Positions 37,690-48,532 of a stretch of 64,000 nucleotides of DNA are shown in pieces. The notes beneath the pieces were generated by a model. It was given only the letters and a program-made list of their open reading frames with translations. It made no database searches and was not told where the DNA came from. The stretch lies in NCBI RefSeq assembly GCF_000955805.1, contig NZ_JYOA01000007.1:621832-685831 (forward strand). Direction: 5' to 3'. A program made the translations under genes and the position numbers. Source of the stretch: Pseudomonas sp. 21. Lineage in GTDB: Bacteria; Pseudomonadota; Gammaproteobacteria; Pseudomonadales; Pseudomonadaceae. How positions within the stretch are numbered: the stretch's first letter is position 1; each line of letters begins with the position of its first letter.

Positions 37690-38349
37690 TCACGGCTTGA
37701 AGTTGGCCGCGTCTCGTGCCCAGCCATCGAGTACCGGTTTCAGGTCCGTCAGATTCAGGTGAGTGCTGGTGTTCTCCAGCGTCTTGCCCGCGCCCTTGCG
37801 CACCACCTTGGCGACCGGTTTGCTGGTCGCGCCATCCAGCGCCTCGAATTCCACGTAGACCTCGGTGTCCTGGTCGCGGGTGCCAATCGCCGTGGTCGTC
37901 GCCGCCACCACCAGGGCGATCGGAATCACTTCATAGGCTTTCAGGCCTTCGGTGGAGATGTTCACCCCGGTGATCGCGGTGCGCAGCACCAGGGTGTCGC
38001 GATCAGCCTGCTGGACGATGCGGTAACGGCTGCCCAGTTGCAGTTCGACCTGCTTCTTCAGGTAGTCGGGGATTTCGTTGAGAGTCTTCTGATCGATGTT
38101 CTCGTTGGGCTTGGGCGGCGGGTAGTAGACCGGCCGCTCGACCAGTACCGAGCTGTAGTTCGCAAGCTTCAGGTCCGGGTCGACCCAGCGCAGCACCGGC
38201 TGGCCACTGGGGGAGGTGGCGGGCTTGAGTTGCGAGTAGTCGCCGAGGAAGCCCGAGTATTGAGAGGCGTCCGGTTTCTGGCTGGAGCAGCCGGCCAGCG
38301 CCAGGGCGCCAGCGAAAAGCAGGGTGGGTACTACGTAGCGTCGCGTCAT
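37690..38349 (-). CDS. DUF3313 lipoprotein
   Basis: This 219-residue lipoprotein has the signal VPTLLFAGALALAGC. The mature part has SQYSGFLGDYSQLKP near the start and VEFEALDGATSKPVAKVV later, both typical of DUF3313, a family of unknown function. Transcribed alone, convergent with the Ivy-like gene. Confidence 0.8.
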   Translation of the reverse strand: MTRRYVVPTLLFAGALALAGCSSQKPDASQYSGFLGDYSQLKPATSPSGQPVLRWVDPDLKLANYSSVLVERPVYYPPPKPNENIDQKTLNEIPDYLKKQVELQLGSRYRIVQQADRDTLVLRTAITGVNISTEGLKAYEVIPIALVVAATTTAIGTRDQDTEVYVEFEALDGATSKPVAKVVRKGAGKTLENTSTHLNLTDLKPVLDGWARDAANFKP

Positions 38350-39034
38350 AGAGCGTCCTTATCCAGAGTGTCACCGCGTTGTGCTTTCACCACACTTTCA
38401 ACAACCCGTTGCTTACCCGGCTGTCGCGGTCATGGCGGCAGGGTATCCGCACGCTCGCTCGAAGCCGGTCGAACTTCACTGATGTCAGTCAATTCGGAGT
38501 GCTGTGGAAACGTCTTACAATCACTCGCCGATTCCCGTCGGTCGATTTACCCGACCTTCCGGGAGCCAGCCACCGCAACAATGAAGAGCGGAATCCGGCG
38601 ACTTATCCACAGGAGCGCCCGCATTCCCGCCAGCCTTGCAGTCGAAGGGCCCTTTGCTCGCCCTCGGCCATCCCTGACGGTCCCCGGACGGCGACCGTAC
38701 ATCCGGTAACAAGAAGCCGCGACCCGAGCGTCCCGACCTTCCTGACCGATCAATCCGGGCCATTGATGGCCGGTTTTCACCAAGCCTAGACGGCTTTGAA
38801 GAGCGCTGCGTGACAGGCGTTGAGGAACCTGTGTCATGCAGAAAATCAAGGGTCTAAAGACCTGGAACCAAGGTTTCAGATGCCTTTTCCTATGCCGATT
38901 GTGCATGGGGTAGGCGTTTCCGGCATTAGACGGGGAAAGGGTGGGTCGGAATCATGCGCCCCTTTTTTCGCAGGCCGTCGGCATCCCGATGGTCCGGCGA
39001 CCCCGACTTCCACAAGAATCAAGGGTGACTCACT
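38350..39034. other. Gene-poor 685-bp spacer before gltP
   Basis: No reading frame with a ribosome site or recognisable protein is present. The stretch holds one perfect DnaA-box 9-mer (38603-38611) and the palindrome GGTCTAAAGACC (38851-38862). The last part is the likely leader of the symporter gene. A small RNA or long leader is possible but not demonstrated. Confidence 0.4.
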
Positions 39035-40384
<1,350 letters not shown>

Positions 40385-40492
40385 CCCGCAAGGGTTATCC
40401 ACAAGGCCCCGGCAGCGTCCGGGGCCTTGTCGTTTCTGGCGTCGGTGGGGTCCGTGCCGCTATCATCCGGGCCATTCCAAGGGGGACGATCC

Positions 40493-41722
40493 ATGCTCAA
40501 CGGCCTGTGGCTGAGCTTTTTCATTGTGGCGGCGGTCACCGCGCTTTCCCGCTGGCTGCTGGGCGGCGAAGCCACCGTCTTCGCCGCCATGGTGGAAAGC
40601 CTGTTCGCCATGGCCAAGCTGTCGGTGGAAGTCATGGTGCTGCTGTTCGGCACCCTGACCCTGTGGCTGGGCTTCCTGCGCATTGCCGAAAAGGCCGGGC
40701 TGGTGGAAAAGCTCGCCGTCGTCCTCGGCCCGCTGTTCCGCCGCCTGATGCCGGAAGTGCCCGCCGGCCACCCGGCCATCGGCCTGATCACCCTGAACTT
40801 CGCCGCCAACGGCCTGGGCCTGGACAACGCCGCCACGCCTATCGGCCTGAAGGCCATGAAGGCGCTGCAGGAACTCAACCCCAGCAGCACCACCGCGAGC
40901 AACGCGCAGATCCTCTTCCTGGTGCTCAATGCGTCGTCGCTGACCCTGCTGCCGGTGACCATCTTCATGTACCGCGCCCAGCAGGGCGCGGTGGACCCGA
41001 CCCTGGTGTTCCTGCCGATCCTCCTGGCGACCAGCGCGTCCACGCTGGTGGGCCTGCTCAGCGTGTCGGTGATGCAGCGCCTGCGCCTGTGGGACCCGGT
41101 CGTGCTGGCCTACCTGATTCCCGGTGCGCTGGCGCTGGGCGCCTTCATGGCACTGCTGGCGGGACTGTCCGCCACCGCGCTGGCGCAGCTGTCCTCGTTG
41201 CTGGGCAACCTGACGCTGTTCGGCATCATCATGCTGTTCCTCATCGTCGGCTGGCTGAAGAAGGTGCCGGTGTACGAAACCTTCGTCGAAGGCGCGAAGG
41301 AAGGCTTCGACGTCGCCAAGAGCCTGCTGCCGTACCTGGTCGCGATGCTCTGCGCGGTGGGCGTGCTGCGTGCCTCCGGTGCACTGGAGATGGCGCTGGA
41401 CGGCATCCGCTGGGCGGTCGAAGGCGTGGGCTGGGATACCCGCTTCGTCGATGCACTGCCCACTGCGCTGGTCAAGCCGTTCTCCGGCAGCGCCGCGCGG
41501 GCGATGTTGCTGGAGACCATGCAATCCCATGGCGTGGACAGCTTCCCGGCCCTGGTAGCCGCCACCGTGCAGGGCAGCACCGAGACCACCTTCTACGTGC
41601 TCGCCGTGTACTTCGGCGCTGTCGGCATCCAGCGCGCCCGCCACGCCGTGGGCTGCGCGCTGCTGGCGGACCTGGCCGGCGTGCTGGCTTCCATCGGCGT
41701 CTGCTACTGGTTCTTCGCCTGA
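40493..41722 (+). CDS. Nucleoside-recognition (SpmA/SpmB-type) membrane protein
   Basis: The 409-residue protein has about ten hydrophobic segments and two Gate/nucleoside-recognition halves. NFAANGLGLDNAATPIGLKAM is in the first half (SpmA-like) and KPFSGSAARAMLLETM with QGSTETTFYVLAVYFG in the second (SpmB-like). B. subtilis splits these into SpmA and SpmB, which act in spore-core dehydration; the role in Pseudomonas is unknown. ATG 40493-40495 follows GGGGGA. The last 19 bp overlap the convergent protease gene. Confidence 0.82.
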   Translation: MLNGLWLSFFIVAAVTALSRWLLGGEATVFAAMVESLFAMAKLSVEVMVLLFGTLTLWLGFLRIAEKAGLVEKLAVVLGPLFRRLMPEVPAGHPAIGLITLNFAANGLGLDNAATPIGLKAMKALQELNPSSTTASNAQILFLVLNASSLTLLPVTIFMYRAQQGAVDPTLVFLPILLATSASTLVGLLSVSVMQRLRLWDPVVLAYLIPGALALGAFMALLAGLSATALAQLSSLLGNLTLFGIIMLFLIVGWLKKVPVYETFVEGAKEGFDVAKSLLPYLVAMLCAVGVLRASGALEMALDGIRWAVEGVGWDTRFVDALPTALVKPFSGSAARAMLLETMQSHGVDSFPALVAATVQGSTETTFYVLAVYFGAVGIQRARHAVGCALLADLAGVLASIGVCYWFFA

Positions 41723-42360
41723 AGAGCGTGAGCGGCCTTGCGCGCCGACTGGGCCTGGAACAGCAGCCACTCACGCTGGATCACGCTGTAGGGCACGAAC
41801 ACGCTCAGGCGTGACATGCCGGCCAGTTCCGGGCGGTTCGCCGGCGGCTGGAAGCCCGCCTGGAAGCCGATATTGATCCCCAGCACGCTGCCGTCGCTGC
41901 CAATCAGCGGCCCGCCGGACATGCCCTTGGCGATGGCCGCGTCGTGCACGCCATAGCGTTCGCCACTGGCCGAGCCGTCGTCGACGAAGGGCACCGGCCA
42001 GACCTTGCCCATGCTGCTCATCGGGATCAGCAACGAACTGCTGCCCAGCGCCGTGACCGCCTCGCCTGCGCGGAACTGGCGCCATTGCGGCACGGCACCG
42101 TCGGCCTTGTGCGCGATGAACAGCAGGTCGCAGCCGGTGCTGCAGCGATAGACCTGGTGGCGCAGGAAGGGGGTATGGGCGGCGGTCACGGCGTAGTCGG
42201 CGTTCCATTGCACCGCAGAGGCAACGATGAAGCCCGGAATCGGCGGGCCGGAGAAGACGGTGAAGTAGCGATCCGTCAGTCGGCCATCGGTTTCCGGCGA
42301 GACCCAGCCATTGCAGCCGGCCAGTGAAAACAGCAAGAACATTCCCCAGATATTTTTCAT
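41704..42360 (-). CDS. Trypsin-like serine protease lipoprotein
   Basis: The 218-residue protein has a lipoprotein-type signal (MFLLFSLAGC). The serine-protease features are AVTAAHT (catalytic His) and GMSGGPLIGSDGSVLGIN (catalytic Ser with oxyanion glycine). An Asp in the middle (CDLLFIAHKAD) could complete the triad. It is most like the S1C/Peptidase_S7 type of small periplasmic proteases. Its substrate is unknown. It converges on the membrane gene with a 19-bp overlap, and its 5' side is unusually AT-rich. Confidence 0.7.
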   Translation of the reverse strand: MKNIWGMFLLFSLAGCNGWVSPETDGRLTDRYFTVFSGPPIPGFIVASAVQWNADYAVTAAHTPFLRHQVYRCSTGCDLLFIAHKADGAVPQWRQFRAGEAVTALGSSSLLIPMSSMGKVWPVPFVDDGSASGERYGVHDAAIAKGMSGGPLIGSDGSVLGINIGFQAGFQPPANRPELAGMSRLSVFVPYSVIQREWLLFQAQSARKAAHALQAKNQ

Positions 42361-42787
42361 ATGAAAGCTCTCCCTTTTTTGTGGGAAAAGCTAACTACTA
42401 ATCAGGGAAATTTCTTATATAAAAATAAGATTCTTACTTACGATATTTCGTCTGAAATTATCTTGAATAATGAAAGTTTCCTACAGCTAATTCCGTAGGA
42501 TGTTAATTGCCGATTGAGTCAAATGTTTTGTCTGTAAATTTATATATATTTATATAAGTGGGACGTTGATCGCTAAACTCAGGCGCCCGACGAACGGTAT
42601 CGAAGCTTTCGCCAAGCTTTCAACTCCAGTAAATATGGGCCTTTCAGGCATTTTCCGATTGTCGACTCGACGCTTTTACACATAGGGTTACAAAACAATC
42701 GCCCATCCAGAGCCTGCCTGCCGCGGATGGGGAGCATCGACTTCCTTCCGGGAAGTCCCCCGTGTAACAGCCCTGAGTGATGTTCTT
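42361..42787. other. AT-rich divergent spacer upstream of citA-like gene
   Basis: This 427-bp gene-free stretch is strongly AT-rich between about 42390 and 42570, with runs such as TTATATATATTTATATAA (from about 42539). The surrounding genes are GC-rich. Promoters of the protease and the transporter must lie here. Such tracts are typical targets of MvaT/H-NS-like silencers in Pseudomonas. Confidence 0.6.
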
Positions 42788-44077
42788 ATGGCCTCGAACA
42801 ACTCCAAAGCCAAAGCCGTCTTCCGTGTGGTGAGTGGCAACTTCCTCGAGATGTACGACTTCATGGTGTATGGCTTCTACGCCACCGCCATTGCCAAGAC
42901 CTTTTTCCCCGGCGATGACCCCTTCGCCTCCCTGATGCTGTCGCTGGCGACCTTCGGCGCCGGCTTCCTGATGCGCCCGCTCGGCGCCATCTTCCTCGGC
43001 GCCTACATCGACCGCCACGGCCGCCGCCAGGGCCTGATCATCACCCTCGGCCTGATGGCCATGGGCACCCTGCTGATCGCCTTCGTCCCGGGCTACGCCA
43101 CGCTCGGCGTGGCGGCGCCGCTGCTGGTGTTGTTCGGCCGGCTGCTGCAGGGCTTCTCCGCTGGCGTGGAGCTGGGTGGCGTGTCGGTGTACCTGGCGGA
43201 AATCGCCACCCCCGGCCAGCGCGGCTTCTTCGTCAGCTGGCAGTCGGCGAGCCAACAGGTTGCGGTGGTCTTCGCCGGCCTGCTGGGTGTGATCCTCAAC
43301 CACTGGCTGAGCCCGCAGGAAATGGGCGAGTGGGGCTGGCGCGTGCCCTTCTTCGTCGGCTGCCTGATCGTCCCGGCGCTGTTCATCATCCGCCGCTCGC
43401 TGGAGGAAACGCCCGAGTTCCAGCAGCGCAAGCATCGCCCGACCCTGGGCCAGGTGCTGCGCTCCATTGGCCAGAACTTCGGCCTGGTGCTGGCCGGTAC
43501 CGCCATGGTGGTGATGACCACCGTGTCGTTCTACCTGATCACTGCCTACACCCCGACCTTCGGCAAGAACGAACTGCACCTGTCGGACTTCGACAGCCTG
43601 CTGGTGACCATGTGCGTGGGCCTGTCCAACTTCATCTGGCTGCCGCTGATGGGCGCAGTGTCCGACCGTATCGGGCGCAAACCGCTGTTGCTGGCCGCCA
43701 CCGTGCTGGCGCTGGTCACCGCCTACCCGATGCTGTCCTGGCTGGTGGCCGAGCCGAGCTTCGCGCGCCTGCTGGAAGTGGAATTGTGGCTGTCCTTCCT
43801 CTATGGCAGCTACAACGGCGCCATGGTCGTCGCGCTCACCGAGATCATGCCGGCGGACGTGCGCACCACCGGCTTCTCCCTGGCCTACAGCCTGGCGACC
43901 GCGACCTTCGGTGGCTTCACTCCGGCAGTCTGCACCTGGCTGATCCACACCATGGACAACAAGGCTGCTCCGGGCATCTGGCTCAGTGGCGCGGCGGCTC
44001 TCGGCCTGCTCGCTACGCTGGTGCTGTTCCGCAAGGGCGCACGGGCGCGCGAGGGAGCGCTGGTCGCCGGGGCCTGA
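42788..44077 (+). CDS. citA: Citrate/proton MFS transporter (CitA-like)
   Basis: The 429-residue major facilitator protein has twelve membrane helices. [13 protein letters not shown] and [11 protein letters not shown] are the two halves of the MFS loop signature, and [15 protein letters not shown] matches the metabolite:H+ symporter (MHS) subfamily. The sequence resembles Pseudomonas CitA citrate transporters, although related members carry shikimate, proline or ketoglutarate, so the substrate is inferred. Confidence 0.8.
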   Translation: MASNNSKAKAVFRVVSGNFLEMYDFMVYGFYATAIAKTFFPGDDPFASLMLSLATFGAGFLMRPLGAIFLGAYIDRHGRRQGLIITLGLMAMGTLLIAFVPGYATLGVAAPLLVLFGRLLQGFSAGVELGGVSVYLAEIATPGQRGFFVSWQSASQQVAVVFAGLLGVILNHWLSPQEMGEWGWRVPFFVGCLIVPALFIIRRSLEETPEFQQRKHRPTLGQVLRSIGQNFGLVLAGTAMVVMTTVSFYLITAYTPTFGKNELHLSDFDSLLVTMCVGLSNFIWLPLMGAVSDRIGRKPLLLAATVLALVTAYPMLSWLVAEPSFARLLEVELWLSFLYGSYNGAMVVALTEIMPADVRTTGFSLAYSLATATFGGFTPAVCTWLIHTMDNKAAPGIWLSGAAALGLLATLVLFRKGARAREGALVAGA

Positions 44078-44201
44078 GGCGTTCTGCGACGTTCTGCCCC
44101 AGCACGGTTCCGGGTGGCATTGACTTATGTCAGGCCTGCCCGGGGCCGGCAGGAGAAGGATAGGGTCAACCCAATCCCTCTTCTCCAGCGGAGAACGCGT
44201 C

Positions 44202-44753
44202 ATGATCACCCACCCCACCGCCGAGCTCGCAGCCCTCGGGGCTGTTGGCGCCGATCACTGGATAGAAACCCTCGACGACGGCAGCCATGTGCTGATTCGC
44301 CCGTTGCGCGCAGAAGACCGCGAGCGCGAACGCCTGTTCCTCGAGCGCCTGTCCCCCATGACCCGCAAGTTCCGCTTCCATGGCGAAGTGAAGATTGACG
44401 ACAAGCTGCTCGATCGCCTCATGGACATCGACTACCAGACCACCATGGCCTTCATCGCCCTGACCCATGTGGACGGTGAACTGCGCGAAGTCGGCATCAG
44501 CCGCTACGCGGCTGTGGATAACCAGCAGTGCGAGTGCGCGGTGACCGTCGCGGACGAGTTCAAGCAACAGGGCCTTGGTCTTGCGCTGATGCGCCACCTG
44601 ATCGACGTGGCCAAGCGCAACGGTTTCCACCAGATGTACTCGATCGACTCGTCCATGGACCGCGACATGCGTGACATGGCCCGCGAGCTGGGCTTCCGCG
44701 CCCAGGTTGACCCGGACGATTCCTGCCAGGTCATCCGCCGCCTCGCACTCTGA
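44202..44753 (+). CDS. GNAT-family acetyltransferase
   Basis: The 183-residue protein has IRPLRAEDRERERLFLERLS at the start. A GNAT acetyl-CoA loop follows (VTVADEFKQQGLGLALMRHLIDVAKRNGF, Q-x-x-G-x-G/A), then a DDSCQVIRRLAL tail. The substrate is unknown; relatives in enteric bacteria form the YfiQ/Pat C-terminal domain. The start ATG 44202 has AGCGGAG upstream; an in-frame upstream extension lacks a ribosome site. Confidence 0.85.
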   Translation: MITHPTAELAALGAVGADHWIETLDDGSHVLIRPLRAEDRERERLFLERLSPMTRKFRFHGEVKIDDKLLDRLMDIDYQTTMAFIALTHVDGELREVGISRYAAVDNQQCECAVTVADEFKQQGLGLALMRHLIDVAKRNGFHQMYSIDSSMDRDMRDMARELGFRAQVDPDDSCQVIRRLAL

Positions 44754-44778
44754 AGCCTGAAGGCGTTCCGACGGGGAT

Positions 44779-46173
44779 TCAGCCCCGTCGGCGCCACAGC
44801 GCCAGCCCCAGCAGTACCGCCAGCAACAACACGCCCAGCGCCGCCAGCGGATAGACCATGTCGTCATCCAGCAGCGGCTTCTCGATGCGCAGATAACCCT
44901 CGTCCTTGAACAGCTGCTTCGCCACATCGTTGGCGTGGGCCAGGCTGACCTTCGCCAGGCGCTTATCCTCGTCCGGGAACTTGCCGTCGTCGAAATCCGC
45001 CAGCGCGCCCCAGTAGTAATCCGCCAGCGTCGAGTTGCCCGGTGTGCTCCAGGCCAGTTGCGCGCGCGCCACACGCTGGATGCGGGCAAAGCGCTGCGGG
45101 TCGAGGCCGTCATGGCGGATCTTGTCCACCAGGTCCTTCAGGGCCTGCTGGGTCACCTTCTCCTGGTCACGCTCGACATCGGCGTTCAGGCTCATGAAGC
45201 CCTGGTTGGCCCAGGCGGTGCGTTCGCTCCAGGGACCATAGGAGAGCTCCCGGCGTACACGCAGATCGGTGTAGAGCGCATCGTTCAGGTAGGCCTGCAG
45301 CAGGTCCAGCGTGGCGCCGTCGGCTTCCGCCGGCTCGGGGAAGATCCAGTGCAGTACGGCGCTTTCGCCGAACAACCCGGTGGTCAGGCTGCGCTGGCGC
45401 TCGGCCCCCTTCTTCATCTGCGGCAGGTCGCGACGCTCCGGGGTGTCGTGATCGAACAGGGCGCCGTAGGTGCGGCCCAGGTAGACCGGCAGGCGCGGGT
45501 CGAGGTCGCCGACGATGATCAGGGTCATGTTGCTGGGGACGTACCAGTCCTTGCGCAGCTGCTCCAGCTGGGCTTGGGTAAGGTTATCCACAGGCGCGCG
45601 CTCGTCGCACGACAGCCCCAGTTCCACGGCCAGCTGTTCCTGCCCGGCGCGGCTGACGTTCTGGTGATCCAGCCAGCGCTGCAGGTGCGAATAGTGGCCG
45701 CCGTCCTCGCGCACCAGCACCTGCTTGGCGGAGTCGATCCTGCGCTGGTCGAGTTGGGTGCGGGTGATGATTTCCAGCAGCAGGTCCAGCACCTGGCGCT
45801 GGGTGGCAGCGGGGGATTCGACGACGAAGGCGGTGTCGCCCTCGCTGGTGTAGGCATTCCACTGACCGCCCAGGGCTTGCATGCGTGCTTCCAGGTCAGC
45901 CTCGTCGCCGCCGTCCAGGCCGCTGAAGAACAGGTGCTCCATCAGGTGCGGAAGCTGCCGGTCGCGGCAACTGAAATCGCTGAAACCGACGCCGACCACC
46001 AGGCGGATCGACACGTGGCCCTTCTCGCGGGTGGGCTTGAACAGCACGCCCATGCCGTTCGCCAGCTGGTAGGCCTCGACCGTCTGTCGCTGGTCCGCAT
46101 GGGACCAGACGCTGAGCAGCAGGGACAACAGGGGGACGAACAACCAACGCATGAGCGGTGTGCCTGAACGCAA
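44779..46173 (-). CDS. Membrane-anchored M16 family zinc metallopeptidase
   Basis: The 464-residue protein has a signal sequence (LLSLLLSVWSHA), an M16 peptidase domain with the inverted zinc motif HLMEH (H-x-x-E-H), and a downstream Glu in the third ligand region. A second inactive half follows. A C-terminal membrane helix (VYPLAALGVLLLAVLLGLALW) ends in RRRG, suggesting an anchor facing the periplasm. Substrate unknown. A Met seven codons later is an alternative start. Confidence 0.85.
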   Translation of the reverse strand: MRSGTPLMRWLFVPLLSLLLSVWSHADQRQTVEAYQLANGMGVLFKPTREKGHVSIRLVVGVGFSDFSCRDRQLPHLMEHLFFSGLDGGDEADLEARMQALGGQWNAYTSEGDTAFVVESPAATQRQVLDLLLEIITRTQLDQRRIDSAKQVLVREDGGHYSHLQRWLDHQNVSRAGQEQLAVELGLSCDERAPVDNLTQAQLEQLRKDWYVPSNMTLIIVGDLDPRLPVYLGRTYGALFDHDTPERRDLPQMKKGAERQRSLTTGLFGESAVLHWIFPEPAEADGATLDLLQAYLNDALYTDLRVRRELSYGPWSERTAWANQGFMSLNADVERDQEKVTQQALKDLVDKIRHDGLDPQRFARIQRVARAQLAWSTPGNSTLADYYWGALADFDDGKFPDEDKRLAKVSLAHANDVAKQLFKDEGYLRIEKPLLDDDMVYPLAALGVLLLAVLLGLALWRRRG

Positions 46174-46359
46174 AGCCGTGAGGATAGCGGATTGACCAGC
46201 GCGAACCCACCGTGTTCAACCTTTGTCGGGTGGCATCTTCGGTCATGGACGCTGGCTTGCAAGGTCACTGCCGCTGTCGGACCACGACACTACGCTCAGA
46301 TCATCTAACCTCAGTGATGCACCCGTTGTTCGTTCCGCGCGGAGCGATCTGGAGGCTAC

Positions 46360-47316
46360 ATGCGTGTCCTGGTTACCGGCGCCGCGGGAATTCTCGGGCA
46401 GAGCCTGCTCAATGAGCTTGCCGTCCAGCATCTGGACTGGACGCTCATTGCCGCCGATATGCAGCGGATCAAGTCCCAGGGCCTGCGGCCGAACATCGAA
46501 CCGGTAACCCTGGACCTGAGCGTGGCTGCCAATACGCGGGCCTGCGTCGAGCACTGGAAGCCCGATGCGATCGTGCACCTGGCCGCGGTCGTGAATCCGC
46601 CGCGGGAGATGACGCCGCAGAAGCGCCACGCCATCGAAGTCGGTGGTACCCGCGCGCTGATCGAAGCGGCGCGGGACACCGGCGTCCAGCAGCTGATAGT
46701 CACCAGTTCCGGCGCCGCCTATGGCTTCCACCGCGACAACGCCGAATGGATCGACGAATCGCATCCGCTGCGCGGTCATCCCCATCTGCTTCATGCCCGC
46801 TGCAAGCAGGAGATCGAGCAACTGCTGGCCAACGCGCGGGAGCGTTATCCACAGCTCAAGCAGCTGATCCTGCGCCCCGGCACCATCCTCGGCCGGCGTG
46901 TGCATAACCCGCTGGCCGAACTATTCGCCCGACCCACACTGGTGGGGGTGCTGGGGCACCGCAGCCGTTTCGTGTTCATCTGGGACCAGGACGTGGTGAA
47001 CGTGATCCGCCAGGGGCTGGAGCGCGGCAGCGAGGGCATCTACAACCTCGCCGGCGACGGCGCATTGTCCATGCGCGAGATCGCCGGGCTGCTCAACAAA
47101 CCCTACCGATCCATGCCGGCAAGCCTGATGCGTGTGGGGTTGGGGCTCCTCAAGCCGCTGGGGCTGTCGCGCTTCGGGCCCGAACAGGTGGACTACCTGC
47201 GCTACCGGCCGGTGCTGGATAACCGCCGGCTGAAGGAAGAGTTCGGTTACGAACCGCGCTACTCCAGCCGCGAGGCCTTCCTGGCCTATCTTGCCGCGCG
47301 GGGCCCGCACGGCTGA
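46360..47316 (+). CDS. Extended SDR, NAD-dependent epimerase-like
   Basis: The 318-residue protein has the Rossmann motif VTGAAGILG near the start, HLAAVVNPP, and a central TSSGAAYG. The usual catalytic YxxxK reads HARCK (His in place of Tyr, one base change from Tyr). It resembles the extended SDR group with epimerase or reductase members. The substrate is unknown, and loss of the catalytic Tyr raises doubt about classical activity. Confidence 0.75.
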   Translation: MRVLVTGAAGILGQSLLNELAVQHLDWTLIAADMQRIKSQGLRPNIEPVTLDLSVAANTRACVEHWKPDAIVHLAAVVNPPREMTPQKRHAIEVGGTRALIEAARDTGVQQLIVTSSGAAYGFHRDNAEWIDESHPLRGHPHLLHARCKQEIEQLLANARERYPQLKQLILRPGTILGRRVHNPLAELFARPTLVGVLGHRSRFVFIWDQDVVNVIRQGLERGSEGIYNLAGDGALSMREIAGLLNKPYRSMPASLMRVGLGLLKPLGLSRFGPEQVDYLRYRPVLDNRRLKEEFGYEPRYSSREAFLAYLAARGPHG

Positions 47317-47399
47317 TTCCCTGTCTGTGCAAAACCTGTAGACAAGTCTGTTGAAAACCCCGTGAACTGCTCTCTGGAGTTGGCCCCTGGCAGCGCGTG

Positions 47400-48434
47400 T
47401 CAGTTCTCCGACCGGCGCCGCCGCTGGCGGTACTCGCCGGGCGTCAGCCCCGTCCAGTGGCGGAAGGCGCGGAAGAACACGCTGGGCTCGGAATAGCCGA
47501 GCAGGGCCGCGATATCCGTGGCCGGCAGGTTGCCTTCGCCCAGGTAGCGTTCCGCCAGTTGCCGCCGGGTGTCGGCGAGCAGCTGTTGATAACTGCTGCC
47601 TTCCTCCGCCAGTCGGCGCTGCAGCGTGCGCTCGCTCAGGCCCAGTTCGCTGGCGACGGCGGCACGACCGGGTTCGCCGCGGGTCAGTTGCTCGCCGAGC
47701 AGGGCGACTACCCGACCGCTGACGCTGGCGCTGGGCAGGCGGGCGAGCAGACCTTCCGCGTGCTGGCGCAGCAGGTCGCGCAACGGCGGGTTGGCCTGTG
47801 GCAGCGGAGCGTCGATGAGCGCCCGGGGTAGGCCCAGGGCGTAGTCCGTGGCGTCGAATAGCAGGGGGCAGTCGAAGGCCTTTTCGTAGTCCGCGAGGCT
47901 TTCCGGCTGGCTGTGCATGAAACGGCAACCGGCCAGTTGCAGGCCGCTGAGCAGGGCGCGCAGCTGCCGTGCCCAGAAGCCCAGCAGTGCCAGCGCGCGT
48001 GCGCGCGTGGCCGGTGGTTCAGGGTTCAGCGGGCGGTAACTCACCCAGATGATCTCGGCCTGGGCCTCGATGGCTACCTGGCCGCCTTCGCCCACCAGGC
48101 GCTGGTAGCGCATGGCCGATTCGAGGGCGTCACCCATCGTGGTGCTCGACTGCAGCAGGTAGCCCAGCGCGCTGAAGGATGCCGGCGACAGCGCACGGCC
48201 CATGGCCAGGCCGGGTTCGTCATGCTTCAGGTCGGTCTGGATCACTTGCCACATGCGCTCCTGCAGCGCGAAGTCGATGCGCGCGTCCGGGTCGCTGAGC
48301 TGGGATTCCTGAATGCCGCTGGCGGCGAGCAGGGCGTCGCGGTTCAGACCGAGACGCACGGCCGCCAGCAGGATGGCCTGGGTCAGGCTGGCGCTGACCG
48401 AGGGAGGGCGTTGAGATTGAGTGCATGCTTCCAT
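47400..48434 (-). CDS. AraC-family transcriptional regulator (arabinose-binding-like N-domain)
   Basis: The 344-residue protein has the PF12625-type N-terminal domain typical of OruR/ArgR-like AraC regulators. A C-terminal double helix-turn-helix follows (ASELGLSERTLQRRLAEEGSSYQQLLADTRRQLAERYL and IAALLGYSEPSVFFRAFRHWTGLTPGEYR). It begins MEACTQSQRP at 48434; a longer frame opens 34 codons upstream without a clear ribosome site. The target genes are unknown. The neighbouring SDR gene converges on it, so it is not a clear regulatory partner. Confidence 0.85.
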   Translation of the reverse strand: MEACTQSQRPPSVSASLTQAILLAAVRLGLNRDALLAASGIQESQLSDPDARIDFALQERMWQVIQTDLKHDEPGLAMGRALSPASFSALGYLLQSSTTMGDALESAMRYQRLVGEGGQVAIEAQAEIIWVSYRPLNPEPPATRARALALLGFWARQLRALLSGLQLAGCRFMHSQPESLADYEKAFDCPLLFDATDYALGLPRALIDAPLPQANPPLRDLLRQHAEGLLARLPSASVSGRVVALLGEQLTRGEPGRAAVASELGLSERTLQRRLAEEGSSYQQLLADTRRQLAERYLGEGNLPATDIAALLGYSEPSVFFRAFRHWTGLTPGEYRQRRRRSEN

Positions 48435-48532
48435 GGCGGCGGATTCTGCCCGAACCCTGGGCGTCGTGATATCAGGACTTTGTAGGGGTTGGCGAAGGTT
48501 CCGACGGAACCAACGCCCAGGCCCCCTGGCCA

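Noticed and set aside
38379..38789. 136-codon frame in the gltP upstream spacer
   Set aside because: It lacks a ribosome site, and the Arg/Ser/Pro-rich translation is not protein-like.
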